Assembly: GCA_964400735.1 (NCBI GenBank)
Contig: CAYNVQ010000002.1
Span: forward strand, 186,001 to 250,000
DNA from: CAYNVQ01 sp964400735
GTDB taxonomy: Bacteria > Acidobacteriota > Aminicenantia > Aminicenantales > Aminicenantaceae
Length of the DNA stretch: 64,000 bases
Reading direction: 5' to 3'
Part shown: positions 1 through 6,665 of the stretch, one piece after another
Position numbering within the stretch: position 1 is the stretch's first letter
How the letters are laid out: each line of letters begins with the position of its first letter
Position numbers and translations under genes: made by a program
Notes under the pieces: generated by a model
The model's database searches: none
What the model was told of the DNA's origin: nothing
What the model saw: the letters and a program-made list of their open reading frames with translations, nothing else

Positions 1-87
1 ATCGATGTTTAAATAGTCCACGACCTGCTCAGTCAACTCCACATTGGAGGATCCAGCAAAAATTTTCATATCATTTTTTTCTTTCAC
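1..87 (-). CDS. prs: Ribose-phosphate pyrophosphokinase, N-terminal fragment
   Basis: Only the first 29 codons lie in the window; the gene continues past base 1. The translation contains MKIFAGSSNVELTEQVVDYL, which is the usual beginning of PRPP synthetase, the enzyme that makes phosphoribosyl pyrophosphate from ribose 5-phosphate and ATP for nucleotide synthesis. I start it at the GTG at 87 because a GGAAGGAG ribosome site sits five bases upstream; the ATG at 69 in the same frame matches the family N-terminus equally well. It follows ispE and tRNA-Gln on the same strand, and the order ispE-(tRNA-Gln)-prs is common in bacteria, which supports the call. Confidence 0.85.
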   Translation of the reverse strand, partial: MKEKNDMKIFAGSSNVELTEQVVDYLNID

Positions 88-138
88 GGCATCTCCTTCC
101 GAAGCCTTTCCTCTCTGTAAAGGATATCAGGAGAGACA

Positions 139-213
139 TGGCTGGGGTGGGAGGATTCGAACCTCCGAATGGCGGATCCAAAGTCCGCTGCCTTTCCGCT
201 TGGCTACACCCCA
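139..213 (-). tRNA. tRNA-Gln (anticodon UUG)
   Basis: Read on the minus strand this folds as a complete cloverleaf. The acceptor stem is TGGGGTG paired with CACCCCA, the anticodon stem is GCGGA/TCCGC around the loop CTTTGGA (anticodon TTG), and the T-arm carries GGTTCGAATCC. The discriminator base is G and the terminal CCA is encoded at 139-141. It lies between ispE and prs. Its first ten bases overlap the end of ispE, so the ispE stop codon is inside the acceptor stem and adjoining bases. It is probably co-transcribed with ispE and then processed. Confidence 0.96.
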
Positions 214-1070
214 GTGAGCCATTCCTTCCAACAGTCCGTCCGCGATAGCGTCTCTACGAGGACTGTTCGATGGTCTTCCCCGAGGGTTTCCATGGCTATT
301 TCTGCCTTTCTCCTCTCTGAAAAAAGGCCGAAAACAGCCGAGCCGCTCCCGCTGGTTAGAGATAACTCTGAACCCAGCTCCTGGATGAGGTTCTTGATGC
401 CTTTTATCTGAGGATGAAGACGGAAAATACTTTCTTCTAATTCATTTTTCAAAAAGCCAACTTTGCGGCTGTTCAAAAACCTGATAATTTTACTGTCTTT
501 ACCCTGAGAAGTCAAGGAGGAAGGGAGCTGCCCGTAGACCCTAGCCGTCGAGATGGGAAAGGAAGGAATGACCAGAACACAAAAGAAACGCGCCAGGTCC
601 TCCAGAGGAATTATCCGTTCCCCCCTGCCATGGCCCAAACACAATCCTCCTTCTAAGAAAAAGGGGACATCCGCACCCAGAACAGCGCCCATCTCCATCA
701 GGATCTTCTTCTCTAACCCTATTCCCCAGATCTCATTCAGAGCCAAAAGAGTACTGGCCGCATTGCTGCTTCCACCTCCCAGGCCGCTGCCGGGGGGAAT
801 CATTTTTCGCGCTAAAACCTTGATTCCCTGCTTCAAGTTGAGTCGATCCTTCAGAAGAACGGCCGCTTGATGTATGAGATTTCTTTCATCCCAGGGAACG
901 GTTCTGTCGTCTCCTTCTAAGATAAGGGCATCTCGAGACAGAGGATGAAATTCCAGGACATCATACAAATCCACCGTCTGAAGCAGAGTCCTAACCTCAT
1001 GATAGCCATCCTTTCTCTTCCCCAGAATCTCAATCCCCAGGTTAATCTTAGCAAAGGATTTAACGCGCAT
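204..1070 (-). CDS. ispE: 4-diphosphocytidyl-2-C-methyl-D-erythritol kinase
   Basis: This cytoplasmic GHMP-family kinase phosphorylates CDP-methylerythritol in the MEP pathway of isoprenoid synthesis. The 288-residue length is normal. Visible signatures are the N-terminal SFAKINLGIEILGKRKDGYH, with Lys8 at the catalytic lysine position; the glycine-rich ATP loop PPGSGLGGGSSNAAS at residues 92-106; and GADVPFF near residue 132, where Asp134 should be the catalytic base. The ATG at 1070 overlaps the end of the upstream LolB-like gene by 11 bases, indicating translational coupling. The 3' end is unusual: the stop codon lies within the 5' part of tRNA-Gln. The lolB-ispE-prs order matches that of many proteobacteria. 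Confidence 0.95.
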   Translation of the reverse strand: MRVKSFAKINLGIEILGKRKDGYHEVRTLLQTVDLYDVLEFHPLSRDALILEGDDRTVPWDERNLIHQAAVLLKDRLNLKQGIKVLARKMIPPGSGLGGGSSNAASTLLALNEIWGIGLEKKILMEMGAVLGADVPFFLEGGLCLGHGRGERIIPLEDLARFFCVLVIPSFPISTARVYGQLPSSLTSQGKDSKIIRFLNSRKVGFLKNELEESIFRLHPQIKGIKNLIQELGSELSLTSGSGSAVFGLFSERRKAEIAMETLGEDHRTVLVETLSRTDCWKEWLTGV

Positions 1071-1743
1071 GGTGGATCAGGTCTTGAATTTCTTTCCATG
1101 TCTTGGGCTGGTACTTCTCTTTGAATTTTTTAGAGAACACATTTTCCCTGACTGGCTTATTGAGGCCTAGACCGAGGATTTTTAGTTTTCCTGAACTCAG
1201 AGTGTGCCTAAAGACAATACGCCGAGCAAATGGAGTGTCATCGATGAATTCTTCCACTTCAAACCAGAGATCTCCTCTCTTTCCGGACTTGATCCTGTTC
1301 TTCCGGTCTCTTGTTAAGGACCAGCTTTCCAGGTCATCCGAAATAATCTGGCTCTGCTTCCCCCAATCCCCGCTGAAAAGGTTTATCATCTCGGCCAAGT
1401 TCAACCGGAATCCGAGGAACTCATAGATGATTTCCTCTTCCTGGCCTTGCCAATAAACCTTTTTGGATGGGACGATGAGATAGGCCTCCCCTCCATCGAC
1501 GAGCAGGCGGTAAATAACTCTGCCCAATGCGCCGGTAACCTCGATCCTCCCTTTATCGGGCAGGGCGAAAAGAAAAGAAAATTTCGATCTGGCTGTTTCC
1601 TGACCGGTCAAAATCGTCAGGGACGCATGTCCCTCGATCCTTTCGACTCGGGCTGGTAAAGGGGATATCGACAGGAGAGCAGGCCGGCAACAGGAGAGAA
1701 GAAACGCCAGGCAGCCGATCGCGATGACCTGAGCCTTTTGCAT
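1060..1743 (-). CDS. LolB-like outer-membrane lipoprotein (DUF4292-type)
   Basis: The 227-residue product has an N-terminal hydrophobic stretch ending in LLSC/C, a plausible lipobox around residues 17-19, so it is probably a lipoprotein. The rest is beta-rich and resembles LolB/DUF4292 proteins: an opening phrase of the type EGHASLTI, then alternating strands with a K-F-S-F-x-F-A-L-P pattern. LolB receives lipoproteins from LolA and inserts them into the outer membrane. Sequence similarity to LolB is weak by eye; the strongest support is position, directly upstream of and overlapping ispE, as lolB is in Escherichia coli. The true function could be a related lipoprotein chaperone or a structural lipoprotein. 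Confidence 0.6.
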   Translation of the reverse strand: MQKAQVIAIGCLAFLLSCCRPALLSISPLPARVERIEGHASLTILTGQETARSKFSFLFALPDKGRIEVTGALGRVIYRLLVDGGEAYLIVPSKKVYWQGQEEEIIYEFLGFRLNLAEMINLFSGDWGKQSQIISDDLESWSLTRDRKNRIKSGKRGDLWFEVEEFIDDTPFARRIVFRHTLSSGKLKILGLGLNKPVRENVFSKKFKEKYQPKTWKEIQDLIHHAR

Positions 1744-1788
1744 GATTCATCCTTTCTTTCTGCCCGATTGGCCTGGAAGTACAGGAAC

Positions 1789-2187
1789 CTATTTCTTTCC
1801 CTTCTTCGGATCCGTCACTTCTTGATTTTTTTTGCCGCCGGCGGATTCTCTCAAGTCAAATCCGTATTCATCTGACACCGATTTTTCCTCTTCAGCTCTC
1901 CCTCGTGCAGTCCGATTTTTTATCTCGCGGCCCAGGCTGAATCCATAATCTTCAGAAGCTCCCACCAGGTTTGTCCTCCGTTTATCTACAGGGCTTTCTC
2001 TCTCCTCTTGCTCCCTCAGCTTGAACCCATAATCCGAAGTTTGCTGCCTTTTTTGTTTTTTCTGCCGCAATATGGGGTACAGCGGAGACCTCAGCCGTCG
2101 CCCGAAGCAGGACAGGTTGGGATTAAAGACCATGAGAACGATAAAAAGAGCGAGAACAACCAATATTCCATAAAGCGCTAGCGTCAT
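1789..2187 (-). CDS. Small membrane-anchored protein with three DYGF-type repeats
   Basis: This 132-residue protein is not one I recognise. Residues 1-23 form one strongly hydrophobic segment (ALYGILVVLALFIVLMVF), followed by a basic, polar tail that is probably cytoplasmic. The tail holds three spaced copies of a short motif: SDYGFKLREQE, EDYGFSLGRE and DEYGFDLRES. The copies are about 30-40 residues apart, and the linkers are charged and low in complexity. Such short aromatic motifs in a disordered tail look like docking sites for one repeated partner, but this is inference. It is the first gene of a minus-strand run leading to the LolB-like gene and ispE, and a good promoter precedes it. 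Confidence 0.65.
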   Translation of the reverse strand: MTLALYGILVVLALFIVLMVFNPNLSCFGRRLRSPLYPILRQKKQKRQQTSDYGFKLREQEERESPVDKRRTNLVGASEDYGFSLGREIKNRTARGRAEEEKSVSDEYGFDLRESAGGKKNQEVTDPKKGKK

Positions 2188-2223
2188 TCGGTTCCTCGAA
2201 GATGGTGTTTCCTATAAAATTTC

Positions 2224-2252
2224 ATTATAGGTTTCACCCCAGGTTTAGTCAA
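2224..2252 (-). promoter_or_regulatory. Sigma-70-type promoter for the 2187-to-prs gene run
   Basis: On the minus strand TTGACT (2252-2247) and a perfect TATAAT (2229-2224) are separated by 17 bases. The predicted start is near 2217, about 30 bases before the ATG at 2187. It may drive the whole string down to prs. Confidence 0.6.
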
Positions 2253-2396
2253 CCGATGCATAAATACCATCAAGGGCATTCAACATCATAAAAGCAGGGA
2301 GTCCCTTTCAATGTCAGGACAAAAAATGAAATCGGATCTGGAGCAACTCCGGATGGCACAAGGTTTTATCCCAGGAAAAAAATATCTCTTTGTCCT

Positions 2397-2531
2397 TCAG
2401 TCGACCTCTTCAATATCTTCCTGAAAGTCAGAAATCTGGGACATGACCTTCTCCTTGCCCAGCGAAAAACCAATCAAAAAGGCCGAAGAAGCGAGCAAAA
2501 TCACAAAAACGGATTTAAAAAATTCTTTCAT
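2397..2531 (-). CDS. Small 44-residue membrane protein
   Basis: The ORF reads MKEFFKSVFVILLASSAFLI followed by GFSLGKEKVMSQISDFQEDIEEVD. It has one transmembrane helix (about residues 7-24, with two flanking lysines on the N-side) and a short acidic tail ending in EDIEEVD. I do not recognise the family. Support for a real gene comes from the clean positive-inside membrane segment, the amphipathic acidic tail and a well-spaced sigma-70-like promoter (TTGACT, 16 bases, TAAAAT) that ends 14 bases before the ATG. No strong ribosome site is visible, which is the main weakness. It stands alone between the 2187 gene and the divergent gene at 2939. Confidence 0.5.
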   Translation of the reverse strand: MKEFFKSVFVILLASSAFLIGFSLGKEKVMSQISDFQEDIEEVD

Positions 2532-2544
2532 CTTCGCTTTTTCA

Positions 2545-2572
2545 ATTTTATCTAAATCCTTAAAAAAGTCAA
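2545..2572 (-). promoter_or_regulatory. Putative promoter of the 44-residue membrane protein
   Basis: TTGACT (2572-2567) and TAAAAT (2550-2545) on the minus strand are 16 bases apart, placed just upstream of the ATG at 2531. Confidence 0.45.
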
Positions 2573-2850
2573 CCTGCCTGAATTATCCATAAAAAAGGTT
2601 GATTGAATTTTTTATGACAGCCATAGCAGGAAGTTATCGTGATAGGCTGAAAACTCTCGTGAAAATATTTTTCCCATTTATTCGAAATTTTACACCCTTC
2701 TGGCCAACCATCCCAACCTACGCTAGCCTCACCCAAAGCCTTTGTTTCAGCTCTGGGAGCTTGGGCCGGCAGTTCACCAGATCTATACGGGCCACTTGCT
2801 CCTCCTTAAACGTATGGGAGGGAGGATTGACGGGGGGATGTTGTCCCTTT

Positions 2851-2872
2851 TCCTCGCGAATAATCCAGAACA
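2851..2872 (-). repeat. Diverged copy of the CTGGATTATTC repeat
   Basis: The minus strand reads CTGGATTATTCGCGAG, matching the better conserved copies at 16317-16342 and 37123-37157 (CTGGATTATTCACGAG and CTGGATTGTCCACGAG). Similarity seems to fade into the C-rich sequence beyond. Confidence 0.45.
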
Positions 2873-2874
2873 GA

Positions 2875-2903
2875 TTGATTTTTCAAGGCATTCCCAGTAT
2901 ATT
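2875..2903 (+). promoter_or_regulatory. Sigma-70-type promoter for the Memo/AMMECR1 gene
   Basis: TTGATT (2875-2880) and TATATT (2898-2903) are separated by 17 bases. The predicted start near 2910 is followed by an AAGGA ribosome site and the ATG at 2939. Confidence 0.55.
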
Positions 2904-2938
2904 TTTCTATATAACTTTTCCTTCAAGGATGTGGTCCG

Positions 2939-4366
2939 ATGAAAAAAAAGTTCTTATTCATAACAATAGGTCTTTTACTTTTGACTTCCCTTGTTTGCCC
3001 CCAAGAAATCAGAAAATCCCTGTTGGCCGGATCTTGGTATCCAAAAGAAGCGAATGCTCTTTCCACACAGATCGAAAGCTTTCTTCAAAACGCCAGGCCC
3101 CCTGATCTATCTAGCAAGCAGGTGTTGGCCCTCATCGTCCCCCATGCCGGATATATCTACTCGGGCCAAGTGGCTGCTTATGCCTACAAGCTTATTCTAG
3201 GACAGGATTACGATACGGTCGTTATCCTTTCCCCTTCCCACCGCTTTGGATTTGAAGGATGCTCTATCTACCCAAAAGGAGGCTACCAGACTCCTTTAGG
3301 AATCGCCCAGGTTGATGAGTCTCTTGCGGCTGAAATCAGTAAAGCCACAGGTTTCACTTATATCGCCCAGGCCCATCGCGGCGAACATGCCGTAGAGATC
3401 CAGATTCCTTTTGTGCAGAAAACGCTGCCCCGTGCCAAAATTGTTCCTATCGTCATGGGATATCCCCAAAAAAATACCATCGAGCGCCTCGCGGCCGGCC
3501 TAAAGAAAACGCTTCGCGGAAAGAAGGTTTTGCTAATTGCCTCGACTGACCTCTCGCACTTCTTGTCCAAAGAAGAGGCAAACAAAAAAGACCATGAGAC
3601 CATCTCCCTCATTCAAGATTTTAAAACCGCCACCCTGATGAGGAAGTGTGAAGCGGGGGAAAACATCATGTGTGGTGGCGGGCCCGTGACTGCGGTTTTG
3701 CTTTATGCCAAGGATAAAGCCCGTGTGGAGATCCTAGACTACGCTGACTCCTCGACCGCCAGTGGGGACGACTCTCGCGTCGTCGGTTATCTCGCTGCCG
3801 CCCTGGTCGACAAGCCTTCCGAGGAAGTCTTCGCCCTCTCCAATCAGGAAAAAAAGGAACTTCTGAACTTGGCTAATGCGACCATCAGACGGTACGTTCG
3901 AGAGAATAAATTTCCAGAGTACAGGCCAGTCGGTTCTCATCTATTACAGAACAGAGGCGCCTTCGTGACCATTAAAAAGCGCGGATTGTTGAGAGGATGC
4001 ATAGGATTTATCGAGCCCATCATGCCCCTTTACCGGGCTGTGATGGAGGCAGCCGCCTATGCCGCCTGCCATGATTCCCGTTTTCTTCCTATTACCCCTG
4101 AGGAGCTCGATTCCCTCAGTGTGGAGATTTCTGTCCTCTCCCCGCTTAAAAAAATCATCGAACCTCAATCTGTCACAGTGGGAAAACACGGCCTGGTAAT
4201 CGAGATGCAGGGGAAAAAGGGGCTCCTTCTTCCCCAGGTCGCCACTGAAAACAACTGGGATCAAACCACCTTCCTGGAGCAGGCCTGCCTGAAAGCTGGT
4301 CTTCCTAAAACCGCCTGGAGATCCGGCGCAGATATTTATGTTTTCGAGGCTATCGTTTTTCACTGA
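2939..4366 (+). CDS. Exported Memo-AMMECR1 fusion (AmmeMemoRadiSam proteins B and A)
   Basis: This 475-residue protein fuses two domains. Residues 22-290 are a Memo domain, related to class II extradiol dioxygenases; the expected metal-site residues are present as His69 (VPHAGY), His101 (SPSHRFG), His207 (STDLSHF) and Cys245 (NIMCGGGP). Residues 300-475 are an AMMECR1 domain with the signature LRGCIG at 351-356. Memo and AMMECR1 usually occur with a radical SAM protein (AmmeMemoRadiSam); its exact reaction is not settled. Residues 1-21 form a hydrophobic leader (FLFITIGLLLLTSLVC), so the protein is probably exported, which is odd for a partner of a cytoplasmic radical SAM enzyme. No such enzyme is adjacent. 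The start is fixed by AAGGA upstream. Confidence 0.88.
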   Translation: MKKKFLFITIGLLLLTSLVCPQEIRKSLLAGSWYPKEANALSTQIESFLQNARPPDLSSKQVLALIVPHAGYIYSGQVAAYAYKLILGQDYDTVVILSPSHRFGFEGCSIYPKGGYQTPLGIAQVDESLAAEISKATGFTYIAQAHRGEHAVEIQIPFVQKTLPRAKIVPIVMGYPQKNTIERLAAGLKKTLRGKKVLLIASTDLSHFLSKEEANKKDHETISLIQDFKTATLMRKCEAGENIMCGGGPVTAVLLYAKDKARVEILDYADSSTASGDDSRVVGYLAAALVDKPSEEVFALSNQEKKELLNLANATIRRYVRENKFPEYRPVGSHLLQNRGAFVTIKKRGLLRGCIGFIEPIMPLYRAVMEAAAYAACHDSRFLPITPEELDSLSVEISVLSPLKKIIEPQSVTVGKHGLVIEMQGKKGLLLPQVATENNWDQTTFLEQACLKAGLPKTAWRSGADIYVFEAIVFH

Positions 4367-4547
4367 CGGAAATTCGGGCAGAGCTTCCTCCCTCTTTCTG
4401 AAAGAACGGCATTTGGACCGATATTCCCATCGGATCTCTCCCTTTGTCGATCAGCCCGTTTTCACTTCCTGGGAGAATAACCCTATTTCCCGACTTTTTC
4501 TAGTTCTTATCACGGAAATCAGGGTCCGTCTCATATCCACCGGCACC

Positions 4548-4576
4548 TTAATAAAAAAGCCGTTTTATGGTATACT
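4548..4576 (+). promoter_or_regulatory. Putative promoter for the FmdB-type gene
   Basis: TTAATA (4548-4553) and TATACT (4571-4576) lie 17 bases apart, 25 bases before the ATG at 4601. Confidence 0.4.
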
Positions 4577-4600
4577 CTTTTTCCTGTTATGAGATGAATC

Positions 4601-4879
4601 ATGCCTCTCTACGAATTTAAATGCTTGAAGTGCGGGACAATCCTCGAAATCTTTAAGAAGGTGAATGACCCCTCCCCACAGAAATGCTCCAAGTGCCAAG
4701 GCCCTCTGAAAAAGATCCTTTCTCCGCCTGCTCTCCAGTTCAAGGGCAGCGGGTGGTACGTCACAGATTACGCCGCTAAAGGAAGCCAACACCCCAAGTC
4801 CAGCAGCGAAAAAAAACGGGATGAAGACCAAAAGCCGGCAAAGGAAAAAGAGGAATCTTCTTCTGAATCTAAAAAATAA
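4601..4879 (+). CDS. FmdB-family zinc-ribbon protein
   Basis: The 92-residue product starts MPLYEFKCLKCGTILEIF and carries a second CSKC pair at about residues 29-32, giving the four cysteines of the CxxC zinc ribbon found in FmdB/CxxC_CXXC_SSSS proteins. The central part (LKKILSPPALQFKGSGWYVT) is also typical of that family. The tail from residue 60 is a disordered run of Lys, Glu and Ser. FmdB proteins are regulators or accessory proteins of uncertain function. The gene stands alone between the Memo fusion and waaF, with its own probable promoter; it is not clearly part of either unit. Confidence 0.85.
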   Translation: MPLYEFKCLKCGTILEIFKKVNDPSPQKCSKCQGPLKKILSPPALQFKGSGWYVTDYAAKGSQHPKSSSEKKRDEDQKPAKEKEESSSESKK

Positions 4880-5061
4880 CTCATTCGATTTCTGGACAGA
4901 ATGCCTATATTCCTCTAATCCCGCAAAAGTAAAAAATATCTTCTCTCCTTTCTAAAAAAGCGCAAAATCAACGATCCCTATATTTTTCTTGCCCCAGCAC
5001 TGAACGGAATCCGTTTTCCTCCCTGCCCCTGATTTTGACAAGATTCTCAGGAGAGAATACA

Positions 5062-6075
5062 ATGGAATCCATGAAAATAGTGGTCCGGGCGCCGAATTGG
5101 ATCGGTGATTCTGTTCTTGCATTGCCTGCCCTGAACAACTTGAGAAGGAATTATCCCGGCTCAGAGATTTGGATTGCAGCCCGAGATTGGGTCAAAGATT
5201 TGTTCGCCACAGGGGATTTTTGCGAGGGGACCATTGCCATTCGAAAGCAGAACGGTTTGAAGGGCTTATTCATTTCTGCCCAGAAGTTAAAAGAGTCCCG
5301 TTTCGATTTAGGGATCCTTTTCACCAACTCCTTAGCCTCCGCCCTCCATTTTTATTTGGGTCGTATTCCGGAAAGATGGGGATACAAAAAAGATGGCCGC
5401 GATTTTTTACTCACCAAAAGAATCCCCATTCAAAATAATGCAGATCGACCCCACCAAGCACACTATTATCTCGATCTTCTCTACCGATCTGGGCTGAAAA
5501 AATTCTCAGAAGATTTGGAATTTCCCCTCGACAAAAATGAAAAGATCCGAACCGCCGAGTGGCTCAGATCGTTAAACATCGATCCTGAGAGACTTGTCAT
5601 CGCCGTCAATCCCGGAGCCTATTATGGGAGCGCCAAAAGATGGCCAGCCAGAAAATACGCCGAGCTGGTTTCCCTTTTGTTAAAGGAAATCCCTGCTCAG
5701 ATTTTGATCGTTGGCTCGTCAGGCGAACGCCCCCTGGCCGAGGCTATCTCTTCCATGATGGATAAAAAACCTTTCATCCTGGCCGGACAAACATCTCTTT
5801 CCCGCCTGGTTTCCGTCATTAGCTTTGCCGATTTATTCATAACGAACGATTCTGGTCCTATGCATCTGGCAAATGCCCTCAAGGTTCCTGTCGTCGCCCT
5901 CTTCGGCCCCACCGACCCCAGCCGCACAGGTCCTTACCAACAGCCTTCCTCCATCATCCACAAAGGAGCTCCTTGCTGGCCGTGTTCCTACAGAGTTTGT
6001 CCGTTCGACCATCGCTGCATGCTGGACATCTCATCCCAGGAGGTCTACCAACTTTGTCAAAAATACTTAACTTGA
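5062..6075 (+). CDS. waaF: ADP-heptose:LPS heptosyltransferase (GT9 family)
   Basis: The 337-residue protein belongs to glycosyltransferase family 9. It opens KIVVRAPNWIGDSVLALPAL, the N-terminal phrase of heptosyltransferase II, and has the C-terminal donor-site block TNDSGPMHLANAL followed by ALFGPTDPSRTGP near residues 260-300. It transfers L-glycero-D-manno-heptose from ADP-heptose to the LPS inner core at the inner membrane. I choose the ATG at 5062, which has an AGGAGAG ribosome site nine bases upstream, over an in-frame TTG at 5035. The next gene, gmhB, makes a heptose precursor and overlaps this one. WaaC/WaaQ specificity cannot be excluded. Confidence 0.88.
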   Translation: MESMKIVVRAPNWIGDSVLALPALNNLRRNYPGSEIWIAARDWVKDLFATGDFCEGTIAIRKQNGLKGLFISAQKLKESRFDLGILFTNSLASALHFYLGRIPERWGYKKDGRDFLLTKRIPIQNNADRPHQAHYYLDLLYRSGLKKFSEDLEFPLDKNEKIRTAEWLRSLNIDPERLVIAVNPGAYYGSAKRWPARKYAELVSLLLKEIPAQILIVGSSGERPLAEAISSMMDKKPFILAGQTSLSRLVSVISFADLFITNDSGPMHLANALKVPVVALFGPTDPSRTGPYQQPSSIIHKGAPCWPCSYRVCPFDHRCMLDISSQEVYQLCQKYLT

Positions 6076-6665
6076 AAAAGAGCGCTGTCTTTCTCGACAG
6101 GGATGGAACGATCAACAAGGATGTGGGGTATCCCAATTCGTACGACATGATCGAAATCTTTCCCTACAGCTTCGAGGCCATTAAAAAGATAAACTCGACA
6201 GGTCTTTTGGCTGTTATCGTTACCAACCAATCAGGTGTGGGAAGGGGATTCATCGAGGAGAAGAATCTTCATGATCTCCATCGCAAAATGGCTCTCGAAT
6301 TCGCACGGAAAAACGCCCACTTCGACGGGATCTATTATTGCCCCCACTACGTCCATTCGGAATCGCAGGAATACAGGAAGGATTGCTCATGCCGTAAGCC
6401 TAACATCGGGATGGCCCTACAAGCTGATCAAGATTTGGATATCGACACCACGAAATCTTTCATGATCGGAGACAAGGTGGAGGACATCCTTTTCGGAGTA
6501 AATATCAAGGCGACCCCCATCCTCGTCATGACCGGTTTCGGGCCTAAAGCCCTTCCCGAACTCAGGGCAAAAGGAATAGAGCCTGCCTATGTGGCACAAG
6601 ACTTACGGGAGGCAGTAGCCTGGATAATCAAAAAAGGAGATTTTAAAAAAGGCCTAGCTTCATGA
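6054..6665 (+). CDS. gmhB: D-glycero-D-manno-heptose 1,7-bisphosphate phosphatase
   Basis: This HAD-superfamily (IIIA) phosphatase has the DxD motif FLDRDGTINKD near residue 15, VTNQSG as motif II, the GmhB zinc loop with YYCPH and DCSCRKP, and MIGDKVEDI as motif IV. It removes the 7-phosphate from heptose bisphosphate on the way to ADP-heptose. Its place after waaF, with the downstream rel gene overlapping by ATGA, makes a compact waaF-gmhB-rel unit. No ATG fits; the TTG at 6054 has GGAGG ten bases upstream and overlaps waaF by 22 bases, while the TTG at 6072 is an alternative. A histidinol-phosphatase role is less likely given the neighbour. Confidence 0.85.
   Translation: MSKILNLKKSAVFLDRDGTINKDVGYPNSYDMIEIFPYSFEAIKKINSTGLLAVIVTNQSGVGRGFIEEKNLHDLHRKMALEFARKNAHFDGIYYCPHYVHSESQEYRKDCSCRKPNIGMALQADQDLDIDTTKSFMIGDKVEDILFGVNIKATPILVMTGFGPKALPELRAKGIEPAYVAQDLREAVAWIIKKGDFKKGLAS

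Larger units (their letters stand above)
2573..2938. other. Intergenic region between divergent genes
   Basis: No convincing gene is seen here. The stretch holds a diverged copy of an interspersed repeat (2851-2872) and the promoter of the plus-strand gene at 2939. On the minus strand an open frame of about 50 codons, ending with a stop near 2728, overlaps the repeat, but it has no start codon or ribosome site I would trust. Confidence 0.5.

Noticed and set aside
2599..3105. Plus-strand frame of 168 codons overlapping the Memo/AMMECR1 start
   Set aside because: It runs through the repeat, the promoter and the real gene in another frame; the composition is not protein-like.
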